Assembly: GCA_020637445.1 (NCBI GenBank)
Contig: JACJVZ010000001.1
Location: forward strand, 1,116,001-1,180,000
Direction of reading: 5' to 3'
Length of the DNA stretch: 64,000 bases
Source of the DNA: Calditrichota bacterium
Lineage (GTDB): Bacteria > Electryoneota > RPQS01
Shown: positions 26,652 through 33,631 of the stretch, piece after piece
Layout: each line of letters starts with the position of its first letter
How positions within the stretch are numbered: position 1 is the stretch's first letter
Program-made: the position numbers and the translations under genes
The notes under the pieces: generated by a model
What the model was told of the DNA's origin: nothing
Databases searched by the model: none
Seen by the model: the letters and a program-made list of their open reading frames with translations, nothing else

Positions 26652-27442
26652 CAGTCCTTCTCCCGTTTCTTTCGCTGCGCGATTTTGGCTTGGCGGACCT
26701 TTTCCAGCGTATTTTGCTCGTCCTGAAGGAGCGCGTTTAGAAGCTGCTCGGCTTCCTCTTTCGACATCTGTTGCGGCTGAGGCCGGGCCTGTTGCTGCTG
26801 CATCGAATCGCCTTGCTGCTCCTGATTTTGTTCTTGTTGCTGTTGCTGTTGTTGAGTTGAATCAGGCTGCTGCTGTTGCTGCTCCTGCTGATCTTGTTTC
26901 TGATCTTGTTGCTGGTCCTGCTGCTGATTCTGCTGGTCCTGCTTTTGCTGATCTTGATTCTGTTGTTGATCTTGGTTCTGGTCCTGATCTTGCTGCTGTT
27001 GCTGTTGTTGCTGCTGCTGTTGCTTCATACGCAGAGCAAGTTCAAGATTTTTCTTTGCGTCAAGATCTTCAGGGTTCTGACGAAGAGCCTCAATGTACGC
27101 GGCGATCGCTTGATCGAATTTCTGCGCTTTTACGCCGGCGTTGCCCATATTGTAGAAGGCATCGCTCAATTGCTCTTTTGTGCGGGTACTGTCCAACGCG
27201 CCCATATAGAGTTTCATAGCGCGCTCATATTCGCCGGCGTCGTACATGGCGTTTCCGAGATTGTACATGACAATCGAGGTGTCCGCTTTGTCTTCAAGAG
27301 CTTTCACGTAATTGTACTGTGCTTGATCGAATTGACCGTTCTGAGCGGCCTTGTTGCCTTTGCGAACGTCCGTTGAGGGCAATCCTGCAAAAGAATTACA
27401 AGCGATCACGGACAAGACAAGGAAAACGACAAATAATTTCAC
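26648..27442 (-). CDS. batC: BatC-like TPR protein with a long glutamine/aspartate-rich tail
   Basis: A 264-aa protein with a signal peptide (KLFVVFLVLSVIACNSFA) and three TPR units to about residue 138 (VMYNLGNAMYDAGEYERAMK, DAFYNMGNAGVKAQKFDQAI). A low-complexity segment of about 85 residues of almost only Gln, Asp and Asn follows, then a charged helical end. BatC homologues in other FCB bacteria often have a charged low-complexity tail, but this one is unusually Gln-rich. It overlaps batB and batD by four bases. Confidence 0.85.
   Translation of the reverse strand: MKLFVVFLVLSVIACNSFAGLPSTDVRKGNKAAQNGQFDQAQYNYVKALEDKADTSIVMYNLGNAMYDAGEYERAMKLYMGALDSTRTKEQLSDAFYNMGNAGVKAQKFDQAIAAYIEALRQNPEDLDAKKNLELALRMKQQQQQQQQQQQDQDQNQDQQQNQDQQKQDQQNQQQDQQQDQKQDQQEQQQQQPDSTQQQQQQQEQNQEQQGDSMQQQQARPQPQQMSKEEAEQLLNALLQDEQNTLEKVRQAKIAQRKKREKDW
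26770..27022 (-). repeat. Glutamine-codon low-complexity tract within batC
   Basis: About 250 bases of near-repetitive CAG/CAA/GAT triplets (CTG, TTG and ATC on the plus strand) coding for runs of Gln broken by Asp, Asn, Lys and Glu. The longest pure Gln run is at the upstream end, beside the TPR domain. Such triplet runs can change length by slippage in steps of three, keeping the frame. Confidence 0.85.
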
Positions 27443-28485
27443 GTGAGTTTCCTCCGTGTGTCCGCCCCGAAGCCCGCGAACTGTCCAGACCGTTCACCGA
27501 TCAGGAATTCGAGGATAAGCAGCAGGAGTGCAGGAAAGACCAAGTTCATGTAGCGGTCTTCGAATCCCGTAAACTGCATTTGTCCGAATTCCGTTTGCTC
27601 CATCTTGCTCAAATCACTCCAAATCAAATCCAGTTCTTTCCCACCGGGGGTCGCGCGCTGGTATTTACCACCTCCCGCGTCGGCAATCTCCATCATACGT
27701 TCTTCGTTCAGTTGAGTGACGATGACTTGACCTTGCGCGTCTTTCTTGTAGCCGAGTTTTCGACCGGCGGCATCGAATTGCGGAATTGGAGCTCCGCTGG
27801 GCGTACCCATTCCAATCGTGTAGATTGTTACGCCCTTTTCGTGTGCTTCGGCAGCCGCGGTAATCGCGTCTTCTTCGTGGTCCTCGCCGTCCGTGATGAT
27901 GATCAGAACTTTGCTCTTAGTGTCTTCGTTTTCGCTAAAGGCCTGAGTTGCCATACGAATTGCATCGGCGACAGCCGTGCCCGGTTCGGGGACTATCGAG
28001 GTATTTAGAACACGGTTCAGCAGCTTGACTGCGCTGTAATCCGTGGTCAGCGGACAATGATAGACGGCACTACCGGCAAAGGCAATCATGCCAACACGGT
28101 CGCCTTTTAGTCCGTTCACGAATTTTTGGATGGCGAATTTTGCGCTTTCAAGTCTTGAAGGAGCGTAATCTTCGCACAGCATACTCGAGGAAACGTCTAC
28201 GGCAATCAACACGTCAACGCCTTCACGCTTGACTTCTTCAAGCCGGGTGCCGACTTGCGGGCGCGCGACCGCCACAATCAAGAGAGTTGCGGCGAACAAC
28301 CATATTCCCATGCGCGTCCACTTGCGCCAACTGCTTTGACCATAGGCGACGCGGTTCAGCAGCGGAGCCGGAACAATCAACGCGGCGAGTTTGCTCCCCC
28401 GGTAGATCAAGAAGACCCACGCCAACGCAACCACCGGTATGAGCAGCAGGAGCCACAACAGTTCAGGATGCTCGAAACGTATCAC
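27439..28485 (-). CDS. batB: BatB VWA-domain membrane protein
   Basis: About 348 aa: two N-terminal membrane helices, a von Willebrand A domain with an intact metal-ion site (DVSSSMLCEDYAPSRL, GTAVADAI, ITDGEDHEED), and one C-terminal helix (VFPALLLLILEFLIG). It pairs with BatA. The frame is open to an ATG at 28503, but GTG 28485 has AGGA seven bases upstream and gives a GTGA overlap with the batA stop, like the other junctions here. The C-terminal basic tail ends shortly after the last helix. Confidence 0.92.
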   Translation of the reverse strand: MIRFEHPELLWLLLLIPVVALAWVFLIYRGSKLAALIVPAPLLNRVAYGQSSWRKWTRMGIWLFAATLLIVAVARPQVGTRLEEVKREGVDVLIAVDVSSSMLCEDYAPSRLESAKFAIQKFVNGLKGDRVGMIAFAGSAVYHCPLTTDYSAVKLLNRVLNTSIVPEPGTAVADAIRMATQAFSENEDTKSKVLIIITDGEDHEEDAITAAAEAHEKGVTIYTIGMGTPSGAPIPQFDAAGRKLGYKKDAQGQVIVTQLNEERMMEIADAGGGKYQRATPGGKELDLIWSDLSKMEQTEFGQMQFTGFEDRYMNLVFPALLLLILEFLIGERSGQFAGFGADTRRKLT

Positions 28486-29465
28486 GGGAGTTTCCTGAAC
28501 CAAGTTAAACCCAACAATGCTTCAAGCGCGAGACAGATAAGCGCGGAAGCGAGCCACGGTGCGAAGAGTTCGGCGGTTTCTTTGTATTCTTCGACCTGAA
28601 TTTTGGTACGTTCGAGGCGGTCAATTTCGTCGTATATGTGCGCGAGACTGGCATCGTCCGTGGCCCGGTAGTACCGTCCACCAGTCAGATTTGCAATCTC
28701 TTTGAGCATATCTTCGTCAATATTGACTTGCACGTTTTGATAGCGTTTGCCAAATACGGACTCAACGGGATAGGGGGCCAAACCGCGCGTTCCCACACCG
28801 ATGGCATAAATTCGTACACCCAATGCTTGCGCCGCCTGTGCGGCGGTGACGGGGTCAATTTCACCCCGGTTGTTTTGTCCGTCAGTCAGCAAGATTACCA
28901 CTTTTGATTTTGCGTCCGACTCGCGCAAGCGGTTTGCCGCCGTGGCCAATGCCATACCTATTGCAGTGCCGTCCTCGACCATTTTCATCTGAATCTTGCT
29001 CAAGAGACTCAACACAACGGCATGGTCGGTCGTGAGCGGAACTTGAGTGAAGCTCTCCGCAGCAAACGGAACCACAGCAATACGGTCGTGTTCGCGCTTT
29101 TCGACAAAATCAGCCGCGACTTTCTTGGCCGCTTCAAGCCGGTTCGGTTTCAGGTCTTCTGCGGCCATCGAAGTGGAAATGTCGATACACAAAACAATAT
29201 CGATGCCTTCGATAGAGCGTTTGCTTTCGCTGTCAAAACTCTGCGGGCGGGCCAATGCGACGATCAATAGCGAAAGACCGACCACGCGAAAGACGAAGGG
29301 AATATGCCGCAAACGGACACGCGCACTCTTCGAAAGAGTTTTGACATGTTCAATCGTAGGAAACCTGAAATCCGAAAGCCTGTTGTTTTCCCGGAAGAAG
29401 TAGACATACGCCATCCCGGGAATCAAAAGGAAAAGCCAGAAGAACTCAGGGTGAGCAAAACTCAT
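28482..29465 (-). CDS. batA: BatA VWA-domain membrane protein
   Basis: A 327-aa paralogue of BatB: two N-terminal helices, a VWA domain with a complete metal-ion site (CIDISTSMAAEDLKPNRLEA, GTAIGMALA, LTDGQNNRGE), and a C-terminal helix (LFAPWLASALICLALEALLG). VWA proteins of this operon type are thought to present or assemble client proteins with the MoxR ATPase. The N-terminal FAHPEFFWLFLLIPG closely parallels the BatB start, pointing to gene duplication. It overlaps genes on both sides by four bases. Confidence 0.93.
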   Translation of the reverse strand: MSFAHPEFFWLFLLIPGMAYVYFFRENNRLSDFRFPTIEHVKTLSKSARVRLRHIPFVFRVVGLSLLIVALARPQSFDSESKRSIEGIDIVLCIDISTSMAAEDLKPNRLEAAKKVAADFVEKREHDRIAVVPFAAESFTQVPLTTDHAVVLSLLSKIQMKMVEDGTAIGMALATAANRLRESDAKSKVVILLTDGQNNRGEIDPVTAAQAAQALGVRIYAIGVGTRGLAPYPVESVFGKRYQNVQVNIDEDMLKEIANLTGGRYYRATDDASLAHIYDEIDRLERTKIQVEEYKETAELFAPWLASALICLALEALLGLTWFRKLP

Positions 29466-30352
29466 ACGGCTTGCTCCTCTTTGCGGACTTCCAAACTCGG
29501 TTTTGTGCGATCTACAATTGAAAATCCGAGGTCGACAATTGCTTCCGACTGCGCGAGTGCGGGAATCTGCTTGGCAAATTTTACGAGGTCTGATTCACGA
29601 AGCACAGGCAATAGCTCTTCACGCAGGCAAGAGGGAATGTTTTCACGTTTCAGTTCGGCCGCAAGTTCGTAAGTTGTCATTTCAAGGGCAGGGAACTCAA
29701 AGCGGCCCTCGACATAGCGGCGCAGTATCTCGGAGAACTCACTGTATTGCTCTTTCAACATGCCGCGCTCGGGATATTTTTTTTCCTTAAGCGCGATCAG
29801 TTGACGCACGGCAAGCTCGGCGGGCGGCAACGGAGGCGGTGGCGGTGGTTCTTCACCTTTCTTGGGACGCTTACGATAACGAACCCACGCGTAAACCAAT
29901 CCGGCGAGGATCGCTGCCGCCAAAGCCCATGGCCAATACTCGCGCGCAATATCGGCAAAACGCAACGGGTGGTCTTCGTAGGGCTTATTTGGCAAAGGAG
30001 TACTTGCCGTATCGGGAAGCACGGACTCAATCGCGACTTCACGCGGTTCAGTCCAAACCGTGTCCGTCACTTGTCCTTTGTCAAATATCAAGACCGGAAG
30101 AGCAGGAATCTCAACCGTACCGGTGTCATAAACCGCGGCATAAAACTCGAAGTTATTGCCGGACATTTCTCGTTTGAAGTCAAACGGCAAGACTCGCACC
30201 GGAACGTCGTCAGGTTCGATCACTAACACGCTGTCCGCAACCGGAATTCTAACGGTGTAGCCGATAGGATCGCCGATTCGAACAGTGTCGACCGCAAACG
30301 CAGCGCCGAAGATGGCGAGCAGTGCAATGCAAATAGACCGTGCGCGCATCAT
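29462..30352 (-). CDS. Bat-operon membrane protein of DUF4381-like type
   Basis: A 296-aa protein. A signal peptide ends near FGAAFA, then a BatD-like Ig fold of about 110 residues (RIGDPIGYTVRIPV), one membrane helix around 140-160 (WPWALAAAILAGLVYAWVRYR), a basic and proline-rich linker (PPPPPPLPP) and a helical cytoplasmic domain of about 110 residues. It occupies the place between the DUF58 and VWA genes usually held by a DUF4381-type protein. There are two adjacent ATGs at the start (30352, 30349). Its function is unknown; a scaffold linking periplasmic and cytoplasmic parts of the Bat complex is inferred. Confidence 0.75.
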   Translation of the reverse strand: MMRARSICIALLAIFGAAFAVDTVRIGDPIGYTVRIPVADSVLVIEPDDVPVRVLPFDFKREMSGNNFEFYAAVYDTGTVEIPALPVLIFDKGQVTDTVWTEPREVAIESVLPDTASTPLPNKPYEDHPLRFADIAREYWPWALAAAILAGLVYAWVRYRKRPKKGEEPPPPPPLPPAELAVRQLIALKEKKYPERGMLKEQYSEFSEILRRYVEGRFEFPALEMTTYELAAELKRENIPSCLREELLPVLRESDLVKFAKQIPALAQSEAIVDLGFSIVDRTKPSLEVRKEEQAV

Positions 30353-31227
30353 CGTCTGGCTTCGCGCCGCTTAAACATCGTGACCAAACTGCGGACATAA
30401 TCTTCCGTCACGGTAACAGGCACGTAGTCCGCACCGGATCGCTGCATCAATTGCTTGACACCATCCTGCCAACGTCTGTACTCGCCAAAGAGCGCGCGTT
30501 TGCCGTCTTTGCTTGAGCTGTCGATCCACATCGACTTGCCTGATTCGGCATCATGCAGTTTAACAAGACCGGCATCGGGCCAAACAAATTCGCGCGGATC
30601 GACCAGATGCAAAGCAAGCAAGTCGTGTTTGCGCGCGCAGACTCTCAACGGTCGAACATATTCTTCGTCAATAAAGTCTGAAATCAGAAAGACGATCGCG
30701 CGCTTTTTGACGACGTTAAGCATGTATTCGAGCGCAACGTTCAGACTTGTGCCGCTGCGTTTGGGCTCGAAGGTGATCAGCTCGCGCAAAATACGCAGAA
30801 TGTGCGGGCGTCCCTTGCGGGGCGCTACAAATTTTTCGACCCTGTCGGTAAACAGCAGCAAGCCGACCTTGTCGTTGTTCTTAATGGCCGAGAAGGCCAG
30901 AACCGCGGCAAGCTCGGCAGCGATTTCCATTTTGAGAGCGCGTCCCGAACCGAACATCGACGAACTGGAAACGTCGACCATCAGCATGACGACGAGTTCG
31001 CGCTCTTCTTCAAACAGTTTGACGTGCGGACGTCCGGTGCGGGCAGAAACGTTCCAGTCGATCGTGCGCACGTCGTCGCCGATCTGATACTCGCGTACTT
31101 CGGAGAAATTCATGCCGCGGCCTTTGAATACCGCGTGGTACTCACCGGACATGATTTCATTCACGAGTCCGCGAGTCTTGATCTCAATTTGCCGGACTTT
31201 GCGGACGATTTCTCGTGTGTCAATCAC
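30349..31227 (-). CDS. DUF58 protein of the MoxR/Bat operon
   Basis: A 292-aa soluble protein with the DUF58 signature GDDVRTIDWNVSARTGRP, followed by a VWA-like fold whose first metal-site motif reads DVSSSSMFGSG. The upstream region GEYHAVFKGRGMNFSEVREY is typical. Such proteins almost always sit beside moxR and are its presumed cytoplasmic partner. It follows moxR after three bases and overlaps the next gene by four. No membrane segment is present, unlike some longer DUF58 proteins. Confidence 0.93.
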   Translation of the reverse strand: MIDTREIVRKVRQIEIKTRGLVNEIMSGEYHAVFKGRGMNFSEVREYQIGDDVRTIDWNVSARTGRPHVKLFEEERELVVMLMVDVSSSSMFGSGRALKMEIAAELAAVLAFSAIKNNDKVGLLLFTDRVEKFVAPRKGRPHILRILRELITFEPKRSGTSLNVALEYMLNVVKKRAIVFLISDFIDEEYVRPLRVCARKHDLLALHLVDPREFVWPDAGLVKLHDAESGKSMWIDSSSKDGKRALFGEYRRWQDGVKQLMQRSGADYVPVTVTEDYVRSLVTMFKRREARR

Positions 31228-31230
31228 GGT

Positions 31231-32220
31231 TTAGGGGACCTCGACCGCTCCGAAGATCTTTTCGACAATCGCTTCAGTTGTCACTTCTTCAGCTTCCGCT
31301 TCATAAGTGACTCCGATACGATGGCGCAGAACATCCAACCCGATGGCTCGGATGTCTTCGGGAACGACATAGCCGCGATGACGCAAAAAGGCGTGGGCAC
31401 GTGCGGCCTTCAAGAGGAAGATGGACGCGCGCGGCGAAGCTCCATACTGAATCAACGGCTTCAATTCGGGAAGTTTGTGTTGTTCGGGCTGGCGGCTGGA
31501 AAAGACGAGATCAAGCACATAGTCTTCGATCTTGGGATCGACATAAATCGACTCGACCAGCGAGCGAATGCGCAAGAGTTCCTCTGTCGTAGCAACCGCA
31601 CGGGTGGTCGGCTGCTCAGTCCGAGAGAACGTGCGCATAATGCGCGCTTCTTCTTCGCGGCGGGGATAGTCCACCTTGACTTTGAGCATGAACCGGTCAA
31701 CCTGTGCTTCCGGAAGCGGGTAGGTTCCCTCCTGCTCTATGGGGTTTTGAGTGGCCAAAACCAAGAACGGTTGCGGGAGCGGATAGGTGTGGTCGCCGAT
31801 AGTGACTTGCTGCTCTTGCATGGATTCGAGCAGGGCCGACTGAACCTTCGCAGGCGCACGGTTGATTTCGTCAGCGAGGACAAAGTTGGTAAAGATCGGA
31901 CCTTTCTTAGTTGTAAAGGCTCCGTCTTTTTGATTGTAAACCAAGGTACCGACTAAGTCCGCAGGAAGCAAATCAGGCGTGAACTGAATACGCTGAAACT
32001 GGGCAGAAACGGTGGACGCCAAAGTCTTGATTGTGAGGGTTTTGGCCAGCCCGGGTACGCCTTCAAGAAGCACGTGTCCATTAGAAAAGAGCCCGATTAA
32101 GAGCCGTTCGAGCATGTACTTCTGGCCAACGACGATTTTCCCCGCTTCGGCCAGAATTCGGTCGGCCAGTTCGGCTTCCCGCTCAATACGAAGAGTAAGT
32201 TCCCGGATGTCCGCATCCAT
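31231..32220 (-). CDS. MoxR-family AAA+ ATPase
   Basis: A 329-aa AAA+ chaperone-like ATPase: Walker A EGVPGLAKT, Walker B VLADEINRAP, the long helix-2 insert region QEQQVTIGDHTYPLPQPFLV, sensor 1 ATQNPIEQEGTYPLPEAQ and sensor 2 near YGASPRASIFLLKAARA. MoxR proteins energise maturation or assembly steps with VWA-domain partners, here DUF58, BatA and BatB. It is the first gene of the operon. The 89 bases before it hold two inverted repeats that may be control sites (32260-32279, 32296-32309). Confidence 0.96.
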   Translation of the reverse strand: MDADIRELTLRIEREAELADRILAEAGKIVVGQKYMLERLLIGLFSNGHVLLEGVPGLAKTLTIKTLASTVSAQFQRIQFTPDLLPADLVGTLVYNQKDGAFTTKKGPIFTNFVLADEINRAPAKVQSALLESMQEQQVTIGDHTYPLPQPFLVLATQNPIEQEGTYPLPEAQVDRFMLKVKVDYPRREEEARIMRTFSRTEQPTTRAVATTEELLRIRSLVESIYVDPKIEDYVLDLVFSSRQPEQHKLPELKPLIQYGASPRASIFLLKAARAHAFLRHRGYVVPEDIRAIGLDVLRHRIGVTYEAEAEEVTTEAIVEKIFGAVEVP

Positions 32221-32259
32221 ACAAGTTTCTACTTTCTAAGTTGTTACCGACAGTCTACT

Positions 32260-32279
32260 GTGTTTATGAGAATAAACAC
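32260..32279. promoter_or_regulatory. Inverted repeat upstream of moxR
   Basis: A perfect 8-bp inverted repeat GTGTTTAT-N4-ATAAACAC, 40 bases before the moxR start. It overlaps the only region where a weak promoter fits (TAGACT as a -10 at about 32255-32250), so it looks like an operator. The regulator is unknown. Confidence 0.5.
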
Positions 32280-32295
32280 CTGAACGAATTGCTTG

Positions 32296-32309
32296 GTTCC
32301 CATGGGAAC
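32296..32309. promoter_or_regulatory. 14-bp perfect palindrome upstream of moxR
   Basis: GTTCCCATGGGAAC, directly adjoining the T-run of the preceding terminator and 76 bases before moxR. Possible second operator half or activator site; it has no loop, so it is more likely a protein-binding site than RNA structure. Confidence 0.4.
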
Positions 32310-32342
32310 AAAAAAAAATTAGACCCCCTCTCGGGGATCTAA
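32310..32342 (-). terminator. Intrinsic terminator after the TPR lipoprotein gene
   Basis: On the minus strand a GC-core stem (32333-32342 with 32319-32328, loop GAGA, one mismatch) is followed by nine T (32318-32310). It separates the small-protein/HIT/lipoprotein unit from the Bat operon. Confidence 0.88.
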
Positions 32343-32367
32343 AATGAACGTGTCTTACAAGGCAACC

Positions 32368-32799
32368 TTAACCCTGAGTCTTCTCGGTGGAATCGGGTGT
32401 ACCAATGAGCTTATTCAGTTCGTCAATTTGATTCACATCCTGTCCCAAATGATCAAGCTCCCACTGTGCATCTTTGACAAGATTGTCTTCCGGGTAGTTC
32501 TTGATAAAGACTTGGTAGGCAGCTCGAGCCTTGTCCTCATCCTTGAGGTGGTTGGCATAGAGATAGCCGATCATGAACTGGCACTTGGGGGCGAAGCCGG
32601 ATTTCGGGTACTTTTGAACGAGTTCTTCGTACGCCTTGATTGCCGACGGGAAATCACTTTGCTCTTGCGCGGCTGTGGCTTTGTCGAAGATCTCTTGTTC
32701 GGTAGGTCCAGACTTGCAACCGACAAGCGCAAACAACCCGATAGTCAACGACAACAGGGCAAGACGGACAACTGCTCGACGCATATTGATGAACCTCAT
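32368..32799 (-). CDS. TPR lipoprotein (YbgF/BamD-like)
   Basis: A 143-aa protein, or 138 aa if it starts at ATG 32784, which has GAGG nine bases before it. The signal peptide ends in the lipobox LVGC. Two or three tetratricopeptide repeats follow (SDFPSAIKAYEELVQKYPKSG, DEDKARAAYQVFIKNYPED). Short TPR lipoproteins of this kind include YbgF (CpoB) and BamD, but it is shorter than both and has no coiled-coil part. A role in envelope assembly is likely. A strong terminator follows the stop. Confidence 0.82.
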   Translation of the reverse strand: MRFINMRRAVVRLALLSLTIGLFALVGCKSGPTEQEIFDKATAAQEQSDFPSAIKAYEELVQKYPKSGFAPKCQFMIGYLYANHLKDEDKARAAYQVFIKNYPEDNLVKDAQWELDHLGQDVNQIDELNKLIGTPDSTEKTQG

Positions 32800-32816
32800 G
32801 GTTTCGAATGACAGAA

Positions 32817-33161
32817 TCAGCCTGGCGGCCAGCGGAAATCCCGGCCCCCAAGGAGGTGCAAATGAAGGTGCGGCACGGATTGCCCCGCAGACTCCCCATT
32901 GTTTATAACGACACGATACCCGCCGTCTTTTAAGCCAAGGTCCTTGGCGAGGTCCCTGGCCGCACCGAGGAGTTTTCCCAACAAAGGGTCATCAGCTTTG
33001 GTTGAATCAGAGATTCCCACCAGAGGCCTTTTGGGGATGATCAGGACGTGGGTTGGGGCTTGCGGGTTGATGTCCCGAATCGCAATTAAGTCTTCGTTTT
33101 CCAAGAGTTTGTCGGCGGGTATTTCACCATCGATAATTCTCCCGAAAATCGTCTTTTCCAT
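32817..33161 (-). CDS. HIT-family nucleotide hydrolase (HinT-like)
   Basis: A 114-aa histidine-triad protein. The active-site motif is HLHLHLLGG (HxHxHxx), with the upstream IFGRIIDGEIPADKL and PTHVLIIPKRPL that are standard in HinT. These enzymes hydrolyse purine nucleoside phosphoramidates and acyl-adenylates in the cytoplasm. All three histidines of the triad are present. It begins one base after the stop of the small basic gene and is 17 bases before the lipoprotein gene. Confidence 0.95.
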   Translation of the reverse strand: MEKTIFGRIIDGEIPADKLLENEDLIAIRDINPQAPTHVLIIPKRPLVGISDSTKADDPLLGKLLGAARDLAKDLGLKDGGYRVVINNGESAGQSVPHLHLHLLGGRDFRWPPG

Positions 33162-33162
33162 T

Positions 33163-33261
33163 TTACTTCTTTGCGGCTGCTTTCGCTGCGCGAATTTTGG
33201 CGCGAATCCGGCGCAATTTGGCGCGGTGATGACGCTTCATCAAGGTTTTGTTGCGTCCCAT
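33163..33261 (-). CDS. 32-aa highly basic protein, possibly ribosome-associated
   Basis: A short frame with every sign of a real gene. The ribosome site GAGG is five bases before the ATG, a good promoter lies 39 bases upstream (33300-33328), and the HIT gene follows after one base. The translation (MGRNKTLMKRHHRAKLRR, then IRAKIRAAKAAAKK) has about half Lys/Arg/His and no acidic residue. Tiny basic proteins of this kind include bS22/AURKAIP1-COX24-like and bTHX ribosomal proteins; the resemblance is in composition, not a clear motif match. It could also be a nucleic-acid-binding peptide. Confidence 0.75.
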   Translation of the reverse strand: MGRNKTLMKRHHRAKLRRIRAKIRAAKAAAKK

Positions 33262-33299
33262 TTTGTCCTCTTTCGTAGTGCTTTCGTTTTAAGTCTCTC

Positions 33300-33328
33300 A
33301 ATATAGGGCAACTTGCGCAAAGATTCAA
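33300..33328 (-). promoter_or_regulatory. Sigma-70-type promoter for the small basic protein/HIT/lipoprotein unit
   Basis: Minus strand TTGAAT (33328-33323), 17-base spacer, TATATT (33305-33300). The predicted start near 33293 gives a leader of about 32 bases. Confidence 0.7.
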
Positions 33329-33371
33329 GCCCGAAACCGCTGGAAATGGTCGAAGGCAAGGGCTCGGCAGC

Positions 33372-33400
33372 TTGACAAGTTCCGTGAAATTCGTTAGATT
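33372..33400 (+). promoter_or_regulatory. Promoter of tRNA-Asn
   Basis: TTGACA (33372-33377), 17-base spacer, TAGATT (33395-33400), ending 10 bases before the tRNA 5' end, as expected for a stable RNA promoter. Confidence 0.75.
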
Positions 33401-33410
33401 CGTGCTTCTT

Positions 33411-33482
33411 TCCGGAGTAGCTCAGCGGTAGAGCGGGTGGCTGTTAACCACTAGGTCGGGGGTTCGAATCCCTCCTCCGGAG
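33411..33482 (+). tRNA. tRNA-Asn (anticodon GTT)
   Basis: A full cloverleaf of 72 bases: acceptor TCCGGAG/CTCCGGA, D arm GCTC...GAGC, anticodon stem GGTGG/CCACT with loop CTGTTAA, and T arm closing on TTCGAAT. The discriminator is G. The 3' CCA is not encoded (the genome continues CAGG), so it must be added by the CCA enzyme. It has its own promoter and terminator and is a single-gene transcript. Confidence 0.97.
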
Positions 33483-33489
33483 CAGGAAC

Positions 33490-33519
33490 GGGCTGGCGAT
33501 GAAACGCTGGCCCTTTTTT
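33490..33519 (+). terminator. Intrinsic terminator after tRNA-Asn
   Basis: A 9-bp stem (33490-33498 with 33505-33513, two G-U pairs) with the loop ATGAAA is followed by six T. It starts eight bases after the tRNA. Confidence 0.8.
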
Positions 33520-33567
33520 GTTGGCCAAAAGTAACCATATATGACTGAATTTACGACTGTACTCGCC

Positions 33568-33596
33568 TTGAAGTTCCGGCAATTTCCCTGTATATT
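33568..33596 (+). promoter_or_regulatory. Promoter of the glgB gene group
   Basis: TTGAAG (33568-33573), 17-base spacer, TATATT (33591-33596). The start of transcription is expected near 33603, about 29 bases before the glgB ATG. The leader shows no Shine-Dalgarno-like sequence. Confidence 0.7.
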
Positions 33597-33631
33597 GTGA
33601 AGTTATCAACTCAAGTAGCCCTTCCCTTACC

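Noticed and set aside
26876..27376. Plus-strand frame with a long poly-leucine stretch
   Set aside because: It is the exact antisense of the Gln-rich tract of batC (CAG read backwards as CTG); no ribosome site or promoter, and batC is well supported.
32284..32301. GAAC...GTTC pair near moxR as a second LexA site
   Set aside because: The spacing (GAAC-N10-GTTC) and flanks do not match the lexA repeat; it overlaps the 14-bp palindrome and is better explained as part of it or chance.
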